Shown here piece by piece: positions 37,253 to 44,338 of a stretch of 64,000 nucleotides of DNA (position 1 is the first letter of the stretch; each line of letters begins with the position of its first letter). A program made the translations under genes and the position numbers. Below the pieces are notes generated by a model. That model did not search any database. It had not been told where the DNA came from and saw only the letters and a list, made by a program, of their open reading frames with translations. Source of the DNA: Planctomycetota bacterium (GTDB lineage Bacteria > Planctomycetota > Phycisphaerae > Phycisphaerales > Phycisphaeraceae); the NCBI GenBank assembly GCA_016350165.1, contig CP066225.1, forward strand, positions 558,001 to 622,000, written 5' to 3'.

Positions 37253-37455
37253 ACGCTAACTCCAAACATATTTATCCCTTTGCTGAACATTCTGCTTATT
37301 TTGCCATGTGCATACGGTGCTATGTGAAATTGTGATTGTCACGATAGATCAGGTACGAATTTGCGAAGTTCTGATGAGTAAATAAGGATGAATTGCTCTA
37401 ACCCATTGAGTTTTCCACGATTTATGATGCAGCCAACAACAGCGAATGCATCAAC

Positions 37456-37483
37456 TTGCCATGCAGGAAAATCCGGTTAAAAT
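37456..37483 (+). promoter_or_regulatory. probable promoter of the tRNA-Ala gene
   Basis: TTGCCA (37456-37461) and TAAAAT (37478-37483) are separated by 16 bases. They lie 15 bases before the first tRNA base, the usual distance for a short tRNA leader. Confidence 0.55.
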
Positions 37484-37497
37484 ATCTGCTCACTTAA

Positions 37498-37570
37498 GGG
37501 GCCTTAGCTCAGTTGGGAGAGCGACTGGTTTGCAACCAGTAGGTCAGCGGTTCGAGCCCGCTAGGCTCCA
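37498..37570 (+). tRNA. tRNA-Ala (TGC anticodon)
   Basis: A complete 73-nt cloverleaf. The acceptor GGGGCCT pairs with AGGCTCC (one G-T pair) and the discriminator base is A. The D-stem is GCTC/GAGC. The anticodon stem ACTGG/CCAGT carries loop TTTGCAA, so the anticodon is TGC. The T-arm is AGCGG-TTCGAGC-CCGCT. CCA is not encoded. The 3' half from the anticodon onward is the left end of a 105-bp repeat found again at 48.5 kb, so this gene is the integration site. The tRNA stays intact. Confidence 0.97.
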
Positions 37571-37632
37571 TTAAAAAGACGGAAATAGTCAGCCAAAGTG
37601 GATAACTCCACGTTGGCTTATTTTCGTTGACA
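37528..37632 (+). repeat. att repeat copy 1 (left attachment site)
   Basis: A 105-bp segment from the anticodon loop of tRNA-Ala through its terminator. By hand alignment it matches 48517-48621 at about 98 of 105 positions, without gaps. It defines one end of the inovirus prophage. Confidence 0.9.
37592..37624 (+). terminator. tRNA-Ala terminator (inside the att repeat)
   Basis: The stem GCCAA-a-GTGGA pairs with TCCAC-g-TTGGC, followed by TTATTTT. It is also present in the right att copy, with small changes. Confidence 0.7.
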
Positions 37633-37666
37633 TTCACGACATTATCGGCATAATTGCAAAAAATAA

Positions 37667-37730
37667 CGCTCAGACAGCCTGCAAGCTGTGTGAGCGTATT
37701 GATCCTCGGCGATGGTGGAACATCCCGAGG
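37667..37730 (+). other. tandem hairpin pair in the phage intergenic region
   Basis: Hairpin 1 at 37667-37696 pairs CGCTCAGACAGC with GCTGTGTGAGCG (11 of 12 bp, 6-nt loop). Hairpin 2 at 37704-37730 pairs CCTCGG with CCGAGG plus an inner GATG/CATC. No gene overlaps them convincingly. In the circular form they lie between the late and replication genes, as the origin and packaging hairpins do in M13. The function is inferred from position and shape only. Confidence 0.5.
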
Positions 37731-37797
37731 CACGATCACGCTACATAAGAGGTGCAGCGAGACAGATGTATTATACCGCGCATAAATCGAAATTAGA

Positions 37798-37832
37798 AGC
37801 ACAACCACTCACAGGTGGTCGTGCTTTATTTT
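37798..37832 (+). terminator. terminator-like hairpin in the phage intergenic region
   Basis: The stem AGCACAACCAC pairs with GTGGTCGTGCT (one mismatch, 6-nt loop), followed by TTATTTTTT. In the circular phage it would end late transcription that passes the attachment site. Confidence 0.7.
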
Positions 37833-37941
37833 TTGCCCATTTCGCTTCTCGTAGCCTGATCACCCAAATCCATACTTCATCACCTGCGGAGTCGATGAAT
37901 TTTGCCCTATGCTCCTGCCTAGTTAGTTGAGGCGGGAGCTA

Positions 37942-38130
37942 TTAAAAGAAATCCTTAATTTTCACACGAAAAACTAAGGCGATGATAAATACAACCAAAA
38001 CTACACAAGCAAGCATTCCTACTGGCGACATAAAAAGCTGCAAAACAGGCCTAAGAGGTATCATCCCCAACTCAATTAACTCTCCGACAGATTTATCTAT
38101 CAGAAGCGGCGCTGATTGCATGCTCAACAT
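37942..38130 (-). CDS. small membrane protein of the prophage (62 aa)
   Basis: It lies on the minus strand, opposite to the other phage genes. The ATG at 38130 has GAGGG upstream. A hydrophobic segment near the end (VGMLACVVLVVFIIALVF) is followed by a basic tail (RVKIKDFF). The size and single helix suit a regulator, a superinfection-exclusion protein or a minor virion protein, but no family is recognised. It could still be a chance frame. Confidence 0.45.
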   Translation of the reverse strand: MLSMQSAPLLIDKSVGELIELGMIPLRPVLQLFMSPVGMLACVVLVVFIIALVFRVKIKDFF

Positions 38131-38253
38131 CACAAAACCCTCATAAAAAAACCAAACATGTACAAGGTAACAACACAAACTAACAAAAACCAGAATTGCA
38201 CAAGTTCGGGGATTGCGTAGAAGTTGAGAAAGGTGGTTGGTCGCCTTCCAATA

Positions 38254-38268
38254 GCCCGCGAAGCGGGC
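38254..38268. other. small GC hairpin before the ssDNA-binding gene
   Basis: GCCCGC-GAA-GCGGGC is a perfect 6-bp stem with a 3-nt loop. It lies between the small minus-strand gene and the ssDNA-binding gene, on the path from the intergenic region to the replication genes. No T-run follows. Confidence 0.4.
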
Positions 38269-38346
38269 AACCTTAAATATTCATAGCGTTCGATCGTTCC
38301 GCGTGATCGGTGCGCGCCTACGAAACTCGCGGATGGAGAAAACACC

Positions 38347-38613
38347 ATGATTGAAGGCCTTAAATTGAGCGTAGACGCTGCAAAGGTACTGGACTGCAAC
38401 AGCTTTCAAACAGAAGACGGCGAAGCGATGGCATACGTCAAGCTCGCATACTTCGGCGGCATTACAACGATTCTCGTTGATCCGATGACCGTTGAAAAAT
38501 TCATGCAACACAAGGACAAGATGGTCAAGGCAGAGGGTGCACTTTGGGTCGAACAAAAACCCAAGGGTGTGAAAGTTAAGTTCGACCTCGCAAACATCAC
38601 AGCAATCAAGTAA
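38347..38613 (+). CDS. probable phage ssDNA-binding protein (gpV-like)
   Basis: An 88-aa acidic-to-neutral beta-rich protein (LKLSVDAAKVLDC, AYVKLAYFGGITTILVD, GVKVKFDLANITAIK). Its length nearly equals M13 gpV (87 aa), and it lies directly before the replication initiator, as gpV-type genes often do. I see no sharp motif, so the call rests on size, composition and position. ATGGAGAAAAC lies just before the start. The first in-frame start of the next gene follows the stop at once. Confidence 0.6.
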   Translation: MIEGLKLSVDAAKVLDCNSFQTEDGEAMAYVKLAYFGGITTILVDPMTVEKFMQHKDKMVKAEGALWVEQKPKGVKVKFDLANITAIK

Positions 38614-38737
38614 TTGGGGCGGCGGCAAGCGATGAGCAGTGCAAACCTATTCGAACGTGTGGAGTGGAGAAGGACGCAGACGCTGGAGTCCGGAGCGAGC
38701 GATGCGCAGCGAGCGAGGGACGACAGCGGCTTCGCCG

Positions 38738-38761
38738 CCCCCCCTTTACTAATAGGGGGGG
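38738..38761. other. C7/G7 hairpin before the replication gene
   Basis: Seven C, ten other bases (TTTACTAATA), then seven G: a very stable hairpin 21 bp before the chosen Rep start. It may be a translational control element or part of a replication origin. The preceding 100 bp holds repeated GAGCGA words. Confidence 0.45.
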
Positions 38762-38781
38762 TAAATTCCCAGAGAGAGCAA

Positions 38782-39840
38782 ATGTCAACCGATGCTGATG
38801 GCTACGTTGGCATTCACTGGGTCCAAGGCACGATTCCACACGATCGAGAAAAGGAAGTACTGGAATACTTAAGCATGCTATTTGAGCGTAAGCCAATCAA
38901 GCATGATTACGGCCGCTTTCGATACAACATGTGTTATGAGTTTGAGCCGTTCGGTGTGTTTTTATATTGCGATGACACAAAAGAACGCAACAAACAAATT
39001 CACAACGGGCGAATCACACTCGTGCTTCCAGGCTCATGTCTCGATCAATTCACAGCTGATGGATTACACAAGCTATGCAAGGACTTGATTTTAAAATTCT
39101 GGTTTTTAGCGACACGAATCGACGTTTTCTGGGATGACTACCGACGCATCATCGAGCCTAATCAAGTCATAGACGATGCAGACAAAGGCAATATCAGCGG
39201 TTTCAGAAAATGGCAGGGATACGGGGAACGCAGTTTCAGAGATGGGGAGCTAGTAAGGCATGGGGATACCGCCTGTTTTGGCCGTCGAGGGAGCGATGGC
39301 AGTGGCAAGTATTTGCGTGTGTATGACAAATACCTTGAATCAGACGGAGAAATGGACTGCGTACACTGGGAGGTTGAGTTTAGCCAAGAGCGAGGGAAGA
39401 AGGTAATGCTCAATCTGGCAATGGCGGAGGATGTAGAAAGAATGTCGGGGATGATCGGGGCAGTGATTGGTGGCGTGGTTGATTTCGTAGATCGAGAAGC
39501 TAAACGACGAGAGAAAAACATTCCACGCCTTAACCAGCTTGAATGGTGGGCAAGAATTATAGACATTCTCGGCGTATGCAAATTACGCAACCCAACACCA
39601 GAAAAGAGCGTAGAAAAATCAGCCATATGGGTCGAGCGTTCAGTTTCAGTCACACTTGGGATGCTTCGATTAGCAGCCGGTGAACAGAAATTCTGGGAAT
39701 GGATCGAGAATGTCATTCAGGATGGGGAACAAAACATGAAATCAAGGCAGGAAGCGGTGCTTGAAGAATATTACAAGCAACATGGTGTTCCTGTAGACGC
39801 ATGCAGAGGCTCTAACAATGCATTAGAGATACCGTTTTAA
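38782..39840 (+). CDS. phage replication initiation protein (Rep_trans / gpII-like)
   Basis: A 352-aa protein starting near GYVGIHWVQGTIPHD. It contains the segment KYLRVYDKYLE followed by CVHWEVEFSQERGK, the LRVYDK...w.ElEf pattern of the Rep_trans family used by filamentous phages and rolling-circle plasmids. Such proteins nick the plus origin to start rolling-circle replication. The catalytic Tyr cannot be assigned by eye. An upstream TTG (38614) gives a 408-aa version, but the extension is Arg- and Ala-rich, overlaps the C7/G7 hairpin and is unlike a protein. AGAGAGAGC lies before the ATG at 38782. Confidence 0.78.
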   Translation: MSTDADGYVGIHWVQGTIPHDREKEVLEYLSMLFERKPIKHDYGRFRYNMCYEFEPFGVFLYCDDTKERNKQIHNGRITLVLPGSCLDQFTADGLHKLCKDLILKFWFLATRIDVFWDDYRRIIEPNQVIDDADKGNISGFRKWQGYGERSFRDGELVRHGDTACFGRRGSDGSGKYLRVYDKYLESDGEMDCVHWEVEFSQERGKKVMLNLAMAEDVERMSGMIGAVIGGVVDFVDREAKRREKNIPRLNQLEWWARIIDILGVCKLRNPTPEKSVEKSAIWVERSVSVTLGMLRLAAGEQKFWEWIENVIQDGEQNMKSRQEAVLEEYYKQHGVPVDACRGSNNALEIPF

Positions 39841-39850
39841 GGTGGACAAA

Positions 39851-39961
39851 ATGACTGAATTTGAAGTCTTTACATGGTTAGCGGGTGGTGGTGTGGTTGT
39901 GAGTATTGTTTTTTATTCGCTCGGATATGTTTCGGGCTGTTGGAAGTGGTACGTTCAGTAA
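39851..39961 (+). CDS. tiny membrane protein, possibly a pVII/pIX-type minor coat protein (36 aa)
   Basis: It starts MTEFEVFTWLAGGG, then has a hydrophobic helix (VVVSIVFYSLGYVSG) and ends WKWYVQ. M13's end-cap proteins pVII (33 aa) and pIX (32 aa) have the same size, helix and location just before the coat gene. It starts 10 bp after the rep stop with AGGTGGAC upstream. The match is by position and shape, not sequence. Confidence 0.6.
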   Translation: MTEFEVFTWLAGGGVVVSIVFYSLGYVSGCWKWYVQ

Positions 39962-40009
39962 TTCGGTGGCGTGCTTCAATATTTATATAACCGAATGGAG
40001 AAAAAAGAG

Positions 40010-40297
40010 ATGAAACAGGTATTTATCAATCTTGGTCGTAAGGCTACTTCTGAGGAAGTTTCAAAGGCAGCAAAGAAGGTCGCAGGCTTCGGCTTCACAG
40101 CTATGGCAGTATGCGGCGGTATCTTGTTGATTCAAACAGAATCACATGCAGCCCTGCCCGACCTTGGCGTTGACTTTGGCACTATGGTCAGTGACATGGC
40201 TACCGCGATGGGCGGTTACATCGGTACGGTGATTGGTCTTGCTGCTGCAGGTATCGCAGCGTTGATTGGCCTCAAGTGGCTCCGTCGTGCTGGCTAA
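40010..40297 (+). CDS. major coat protein of the filamentous phage (gpVIII-like)
   Basis: A 95-aa precursor. Residues 1-27 are a basic leader and residues 28-42 the hydrophobic core, with cleavage expected after Ala47 (ESHA, then ALPD). That leaves about 48 residues, close to the 50 of mature M13 coat. The mature part is acidic (LPDLGVDFGTMVSDM), then a Gly- and Ala-rich helix (VIGLAAAGIAALIGL), then the basic end KWLRRAG that binds DNA. The ATG at 40010 was chosen because GGAG lies 10 bases upstream; an ATG at 39995 and a GTG at 39971 are possible. This is the strongest single sign that the element is an inovirus. Confidence 0.88.
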   Translation: MKQVFINLGRKATSEEVSKAAKKVAGFGFTAMAVCGGILLIQTESHAALPDLGVDFGTMVSDMATAMGGYIGTVIGLAAAGIAALIGLKWLRRAG

Positions 40298-40315
40298 TAG
40301 CACTCGATCTAGGGT

Positions 40316-40347
40316 AGATACACATGGCTTAACGGCTGTGTGTATCT
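40316..40347 (+). terminator. hairpin after the coat gene (likely partial terminator)
   Basis: AGATACACA pairs perfectly with TGTGTATCT (14-nt loop), followed by TTA, and ends 2 bases before the next start codon. M13 has a central terminator after gene VIII that helps make the coat the most abundant protein. This hairpin is in the same place and could also mask the next ribosome-binding site. Confidence 0.55.
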
Positions 40348-40349
40348 TT

Positions 40350-41054
40350 ATGAAAAATGCTTCATATATAGCGTTTATATTCTGTTTTTTAATGTGTAGC
40401 CAAACATATGGCGCCGTAGATTTTCAATCTGATTTGTGGGTTTCGCGTGCCGAGTATGACGGCAATGTTTTGGCTGTTGGTACAAAAGTTAGGGGCGTTG
40501 GACCTGCTGAAAATCTATCAAGTACAGTTTTGTATTTATATTGTGGCCTCGTACCAGCGAACAGAGGCGTGGAAGTCGTTGAGCAAATTGCTAGCCGCTC
40601 AGTGAGTTGGTGTTATTTCGACATCACATACGATGACGTGCAAAATGTCATCGCGATTAATTACCACAACATGGCTGGCGATGATTTAGCGAGAGTGAAT
40701 ATTATTAAAAATGCTCTAGAAACTGAGCCATATATTGATGCGGATATAAAACGATTCTTAAAAATCTTCATCACCCAAGAAACGGATGAAGTAGGCCAAT
40801 ATGTAAAGCAAATTCATCTGGCTGATGCACAAGAGGAAGTTGATATACACGACATCGGCGATAGTTTACCGACCGACTATTCAAGTCCCGAAGACGTCAA
40901 CGAGCAACTAGCAAATCTAGTTGAGACGATCCAAGCCGCAACGGATGAAATACGTTTTTACATTGCTGTCACAGCTATAGCCACATCTTTTGTGGCTGGT
41001 TTATCACTCTTTCGGATTACGGTTTTAGGCAAGAATCAGAGGACGACATGGTAA
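40350..41054 (+). CDS. exported phage protein of unknown function (234 aa)
   Basis: A signal peptide (ASYIAFIFCFLMCSQTYGA) and a C-terminal membrane helix (YIAVTAIATSFVAGLSLF) with a basic tail bracket a domain that should face the periplasm. The ATG at 40350 was chosen because it begins the signal peptide; an upstream extension from 40266 would overlap the coat gene. No family is recognised. It lies between the coat gene and the adhesin gene. In other inoviruses this slot holds a minor coat or adhesin subunit. Its last codons overlap the next start (ATGGTAA). Confidence 0.7.
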   Translation: MKNASYIAFIFCFLMCSQTYGAVDFQSDLWVSRAEYDGNVLAVGTKVRGVGPAENLSSTVLYLYCGLVPANRGVEVVEQIASRSVSWCYFDITYDDVQNVIAINYHNMAGDDLARVNIIKNALETEPYIDADIKRFLKIFITQETDEVGQYVKQIHLADAQEEVDIHDIGDSLPTDYSSPEDVNEQLANLVETIQAATDEIRFYIAVTAIATSFVAGLSLFRITVLGKNQRTTW

Positions 41055-42181
41055 GAGCAAAAACGATTCTTAATTCAATTTTTGCATTAGTAACGATGGT
41101 AACTCTGACAACAGGTGCTAATGCGGCGGTTGTTGCTCAATGGGATTTTCAAACCGAGCACAACGGCGAAATAATCAATTGGGAAGCTGAAATTCAGGTC
41201 AATGGTGCAAAGCGTGTCGGTTGGTTTAGTACTGAATTTATACTTCACGGCAACGGTGCGGAGTACAGGTATTATCGCAAAGAAACAAAAGTTGTTAGTG
41301 GTCCAAATGCTGGAAGCGTATCAAATGTTTCATCAAAAGATATGAATACATGGGACAATCCAGAACAATCACTTTATGCATATTATCCTGAACTGTTTGA
41401 TCACTTCGTTGATGGCATGGACGATAGTTCATTGTCAGAAGTCACGCAAAATATGATCAACATTTCAGAAGATGACCCGACAACAGATGCGTTAGGTGAG
41501 TTCTTAGATACCTGTATCGAGAATGACGACATACCGGATGTTGATCTTGTAGATGATGGAGGCCAATGGCTTATAGGCAATGGTCCGTCAATGATCGAAG
41601 ACACTGACGGAGATGGATTGGTCGATGTGTACGATGATGACCTTGATGGTGATGGTGTTCTCAATACAGAGGACAACGACACCGATGGCGACGGCGTAAA
41701 CGATTCAGTAGAAAACGGCCAAGGCACAAACCCCTATAAACAAAGTGATTTTCTCGACGATGATGGTGATGGAAAATACGACTTTGGCGATGATGACGGG
41801 GATGGCGTGAGTAACTCGGCTGAGCATGCCGCGGGGACAGATCCGGACGATGCGAATGATTTCAACGACTTGCAGAATGATGGTATCGCTGATCCGAGTT
41901 TCGGGAGTGTCATATCAGAAGTTGAGGCGGCGGTCATGTCGCGTATCGGTTTAAGCCAATTGTTTGGTTACGGCGTGATTGATGACTATGAAAAATCATT
42001 TGATGCTGAAATTGCTTTGCCTGCAGGGCATTCGGTGAATGTTGCATTTTCAACAGGTGCAGGAAGTGGCCCATATGCTTCTCTAGTGCAAAGTGCGAGA
42101 GATGCAATACGTGGGATTCTTGTTGTTGGTGTTTATGTCATGTTTGCAGTTGGAATTCTAAAGGTACTTAGACAATGGTAA
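41048..42181 (+). CDS. pIII-like adsorption protein with Ca-binding repeats (377 aa)
   Basis: A signal peptide (1-27, ending NANAA-like at TGANAA) leads into a beta-rich domain (30-180). Residues 185-275 form a chain of thrombospondin type 3-like repeats (EDTDGDGLVDVYDDDLDGDG, DNDTDGDGVNDS, DDDGDGVSN). Then comes a C-terminal domain ending in one helix with a basic tail (GILVVGVYVMFAVGILKVLRQW), the anchor expected for the pIII class. M13 pIII has glycine-rich linkers here, not Ca sites. The place (before the pVI-like gene) and topology support a receptor-binding role. It overlaps both neighbours by 4-7 nt. Confidence 0.72.
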   Translation: MVRAKTILNSIFALVTMVTLTTGANAAVVAQWDFQTEHNGEIINWEAEIQVNGAKRVGWFSTEFILHGNGAEYRYYRKETKVVSGPNAGSVSNVSSKDMNTWDNPEQSLYAYYPELFDHFVDGMDDSSLSEVTQNMINISEDDPTTDALGEFLDTCIENDDIPDVDLVDDGGQWLIGNGPSMIEDTDGDGLVDVYDDDLDGDGVLNTEDNDTDGDGVNDSVENGQGTNPYKQSDFLDDDGDGKYDFGDDDGDGVSNSAEHAAGTDPDDANDFNDLQNDGIADPSFGSVISEVEAAVMSRIGLSQLFGYGVIDDYEKSFDAEIALPAGHSVNVAFSTGAGSGPYASLVQSARDAIRGILVVGVYVMFAVGILKVLRQW

Positions 42182-42483
42182 CGCTCTTACTCGAAGAAGA
42201 CCCAACTTGGGTGGGCGAAGTTATCCAGCACACTTTAAGTGTTTGGTATACGTGGCTAATTTCATTTGCGGACAGCATTGTTAAGCCGCTCATGATTGAT
42301 CTGATTGAGAAGATACCAATCATTCCGATCGTTCCTACCGGTATTGATGAAATGTTATCAATCGTCAATTACTGGCTTCCTGTCACTGAATTTGTTCATT
42401 GTTTTGAGCTATACATTACGTTCACAATCGCATTTATTGCTATCAAATATCCTATTAAATGGCTTTTGCCAGGACTCGGTTAA
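42175..42483 (+). CDS. pVI-like minor coat protein (102 aa)
   Basis: A short, very hydrophobic protein with two or three helices (VWYTWLISFADSIV, IPIIPIVPTGI, YITFTIAFIAIKYPI), located between the pIII-like gene and the Zot gene, as gene VI is in M13. It overlaps the previous gene (ATGGTAA) and its stop overlaps the next start (TAATG). No sequence match to a known family was seen; the role is inferred from order and shape. Confidence 0.68.
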   Translation: MVTLLLEEDPTWVGEVIQHTLSVWYTWLISFADSIVKPLMIDLIEKIPIIPIVPTGIDEMLSIVNYWLPVTEFVHCFELYITFTIAFIAIKYPIKWLLPGLG

Positions 42484-43103
42484 TGTTAACAGTTATTGAA
42501 TTAACAACAGGTGTTCCGGGTGCGGGCAAGTCTTATCGAAGATGTGCGCATTACCTCGTCAACGATTGGCTTAAAGATAAAGAAAACCGTATCCACTACA
42601 GCAATTTTCCTGTCGATATCGAAGCTATCGCGGAGTATACAAGTAGGCGTGATGTCGATGAGCATATCAAGGAAATACCGGAGGATGTGATTGAGACATG
42701 GCTGGAGGGTCGGTCGGGGCCGTGGGAATATTTTCAAGATACAGATTTAGCTTGTTGCCATATTGCACTTGATGAATTCGACCACTTTTGCAGTACAAAT
42801 CACAAGAAGGAAATCCGTACTCAGTGGGCTGCATGGCTTAAAGAGATTCGGCACCAAGGAGCAACGGTCGAGTTTATAACTCAGGATCATCAAGCCGTAG
42901 CAAAAGAGGTCGAGCGAAAAGTAGCGGTGCGAAGATCATTAACGGTTGGTGCTGATCGACGCGATCCATATTTTAAGATCAAGATGTACGACTGGTATCA
43001 GCTGCGAAGCAAGTTGATCAATCGGCAAGTACAGACGGTCATTGAAACTGAATACAGAAAACATGATGGACGGTGGAAGGCGGAAGATGCAAGCGGAGGA
43101 TGA
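42483..43103 (+). CDS. Zot/pI-like assembly ATPase (206 aa)
   Basis: The product that drives coat assembly and export through the envelope. Walker A is TGVPGAGKSY near residue 10 and Walker B is CCHIALDEFDHF near 90, followed by a WAAWLKEIRHQGATVEFITQ segment, as in Zot proteins. It ends after the ATPase domain with a short basic stretch (WKAEDASGG). The membrane helix and periplasmic domain of M13 pI (about 350 aa) are not present, which is unusual. The start overlaps the previous stop (TAATG), and the stop overlaps the secretin start (ATGA). Confidence 0.85.
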   Translation: MLTVIELTTGVPGAGKSYRRCAHYLVNDWLKDKENRIHYSNFPVDIEAIAEYTSRRDVDEHIKEIPEDVIETWLEGRSGPWEYFQDTDLACCHIALDEFDHFCSTNHKKEIRTQWAAWLKEIRHQGATVEFITQDHQAVAKEVERKVAVRRSLTVGADRRDPYFKIKMYDWYQLRSKLINRQVQTVIETEYRKHDGRWKAEDASGG

Positions 43104-44305
43104 AAGCGGTGAAGTATATACATTGTCTATTGATTAGTGCCCTGCTCTGTGGATGTGCGGCTCAACCAAAAGAAATAACGACGGTTAACCTTGATGAAAT
43201 TTACGAGGCAGTCGAAGAACTACGAAACCAAGCACAAGCAAGTGATGAGCATGAAGAGAAGATGATTTCATGCGTGGTTAACGACATGAAAGTAACCGCT
43301 TTGTGTAGATATTTAGCTTCTGAGTATGGCGTTTCGATTGTGACTCAAGAAGGCTTAGACGATCAGGTCGTCAATATCACGGTCGAGAATCAGCCGGTTG
43401 AAGATGTTGTTGCGGTGTTTGCTCGTCGTGTTGGTGCTCAATTAACCAGAGTCGGCGAGGTGTATTACATTGGAAATTTGCGGCCAGAGGATAAAGGCGT
43501 TTTAGTTGATCGCGTAACTAATCGAGATGTTGTAACGATTGAAAATGCTATTAAAACAGTGCTTTCCGAGTATGGGCGATGCACTGTGTTTCCGGATGGT
43601 ACAGTTGTTGTCGGCGATACGGTTGAAGTCATCAGACGAGTTAACGAGATCATCCGCACAATCAACAAGCAGCATATCGCAACGTGGTACGTTCAATTGA
43701 TTGTGATTACAAAGCAGATGAAAGATGAACGTGGCTATGGCATTTCAATCAATGACGAAATTAATTTAACGAAATTAATTGCTGATGCCGCATCAAGAAA
43801 CATTTCAGTTAGCCTTCTTGCTGAACGATATATCAATGCAGCTATAAAGATGTCTGCAAATTCCGAGTTTATTACGATCTCACAAACTCCAGCGGTGATT
43901 GTAAACGGGGCAACGGTCGCAAGGATCGAATGCAGTGATAATATTCCTGTCCCCAAAAAAGCAGTCAATAATGAAGGTGAGATCATCGCCACAACTGAAT
44001 ACCAAGATGTAAGCGCGGGTATGATCGCGGAGATCATGGTTTCATCAGTTGTAACCGGCGGGCATAGTTTGGATGTGATGATTGAGAGTTCAGATGTCAT
44101 CGGCATGAACGATGAAGCGCCTATCGTGCGTCGTCATAAACTCGACACCACAGCCAACATGGGGAATGAGCAGCTTTATCTGATTGGTGTGTACTACAAG
44201 AATCGAACAGAGAACGGTTTTACAGGTGGGTTCTCCAACTACACCAGCAAAACCAAGGAGGCTTTAGCTGTGGAGGTGTGGGCCAACGTACAGCAAATAC
44301 GTTGA
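43100..44305 (+). CDS. phage secretin (pIV-like outer-membrane channel)
   Basis: A 401-aa exported lipoprotein-like secretin. The signal ends at a lipobox-type Cys (SALLCGCAAQ). Residues about 55-135 form the N0/STN-type domain (VVNDMKVTALCRYLAS, NITVENQPVEDV). A N1-like segment follows (NAIKTVLSEYGRC... VIRRVNEIIRTINKQH), then the beta-barrel secretin domain. It would form the pore through which phage leave without killing the cell. The GGAGG before the ATG at 43100 sets the start. It overlaps the Zot stop by 4 nt. Confidence 0.82.
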   Translation: MKAVKYIHCLLISALLCGCAAQPKEITTVNLDEIYEAVEELRNQAQASDEHEEKMISCVVNDMKVTALCRYLASEYGVSIVTQEGLDDQVVNITVENQPVEDVVAVFARRVGAQLTRVGEVYYIGNLRPEDKGVLVDRVTNRDVVTIENAIKTVLSEYGRCTVFPDGTVVVGDTVEVIRRVNEIIRTINKQHIATWYVQLIVITKQMKDERGYGISINDEINLTKLIADAASRNISVSLLAERYINAAIKMSANSEFITISQTPAVIVNGATVARIECSDNIPVPKKAVNNEGEIIATTEYQDVSAGMIAEIMVSSVVTGGHSLDVMIESSDVIGMNDEAPIVRRHKLDTTANMGNEQLYLIGVYYKNRTENGFTGGFSNYTSKTKEALAVEVWANVQQIR

Positions 44306-44338
44306 TCATTTTCACAGCCGAATCACGGATGTGACACG

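Larger units (their letters stand above)
37633..37941. other. phage intergenic region
   Basis: About 310 bp without a supported gene. It holds two hairpins and one terminator-like hairpin. A 72-codon plus-strand frame across it has no ribosome-binding site. Confidence 0.5.

Noticed and set aside
38614-38781. TTG-started extension of the replication protein
   Set aside because: The extension is not protein-like and overlaps a C7/G7 hairpin; ATG 38782 has a usable site and fits the family start.
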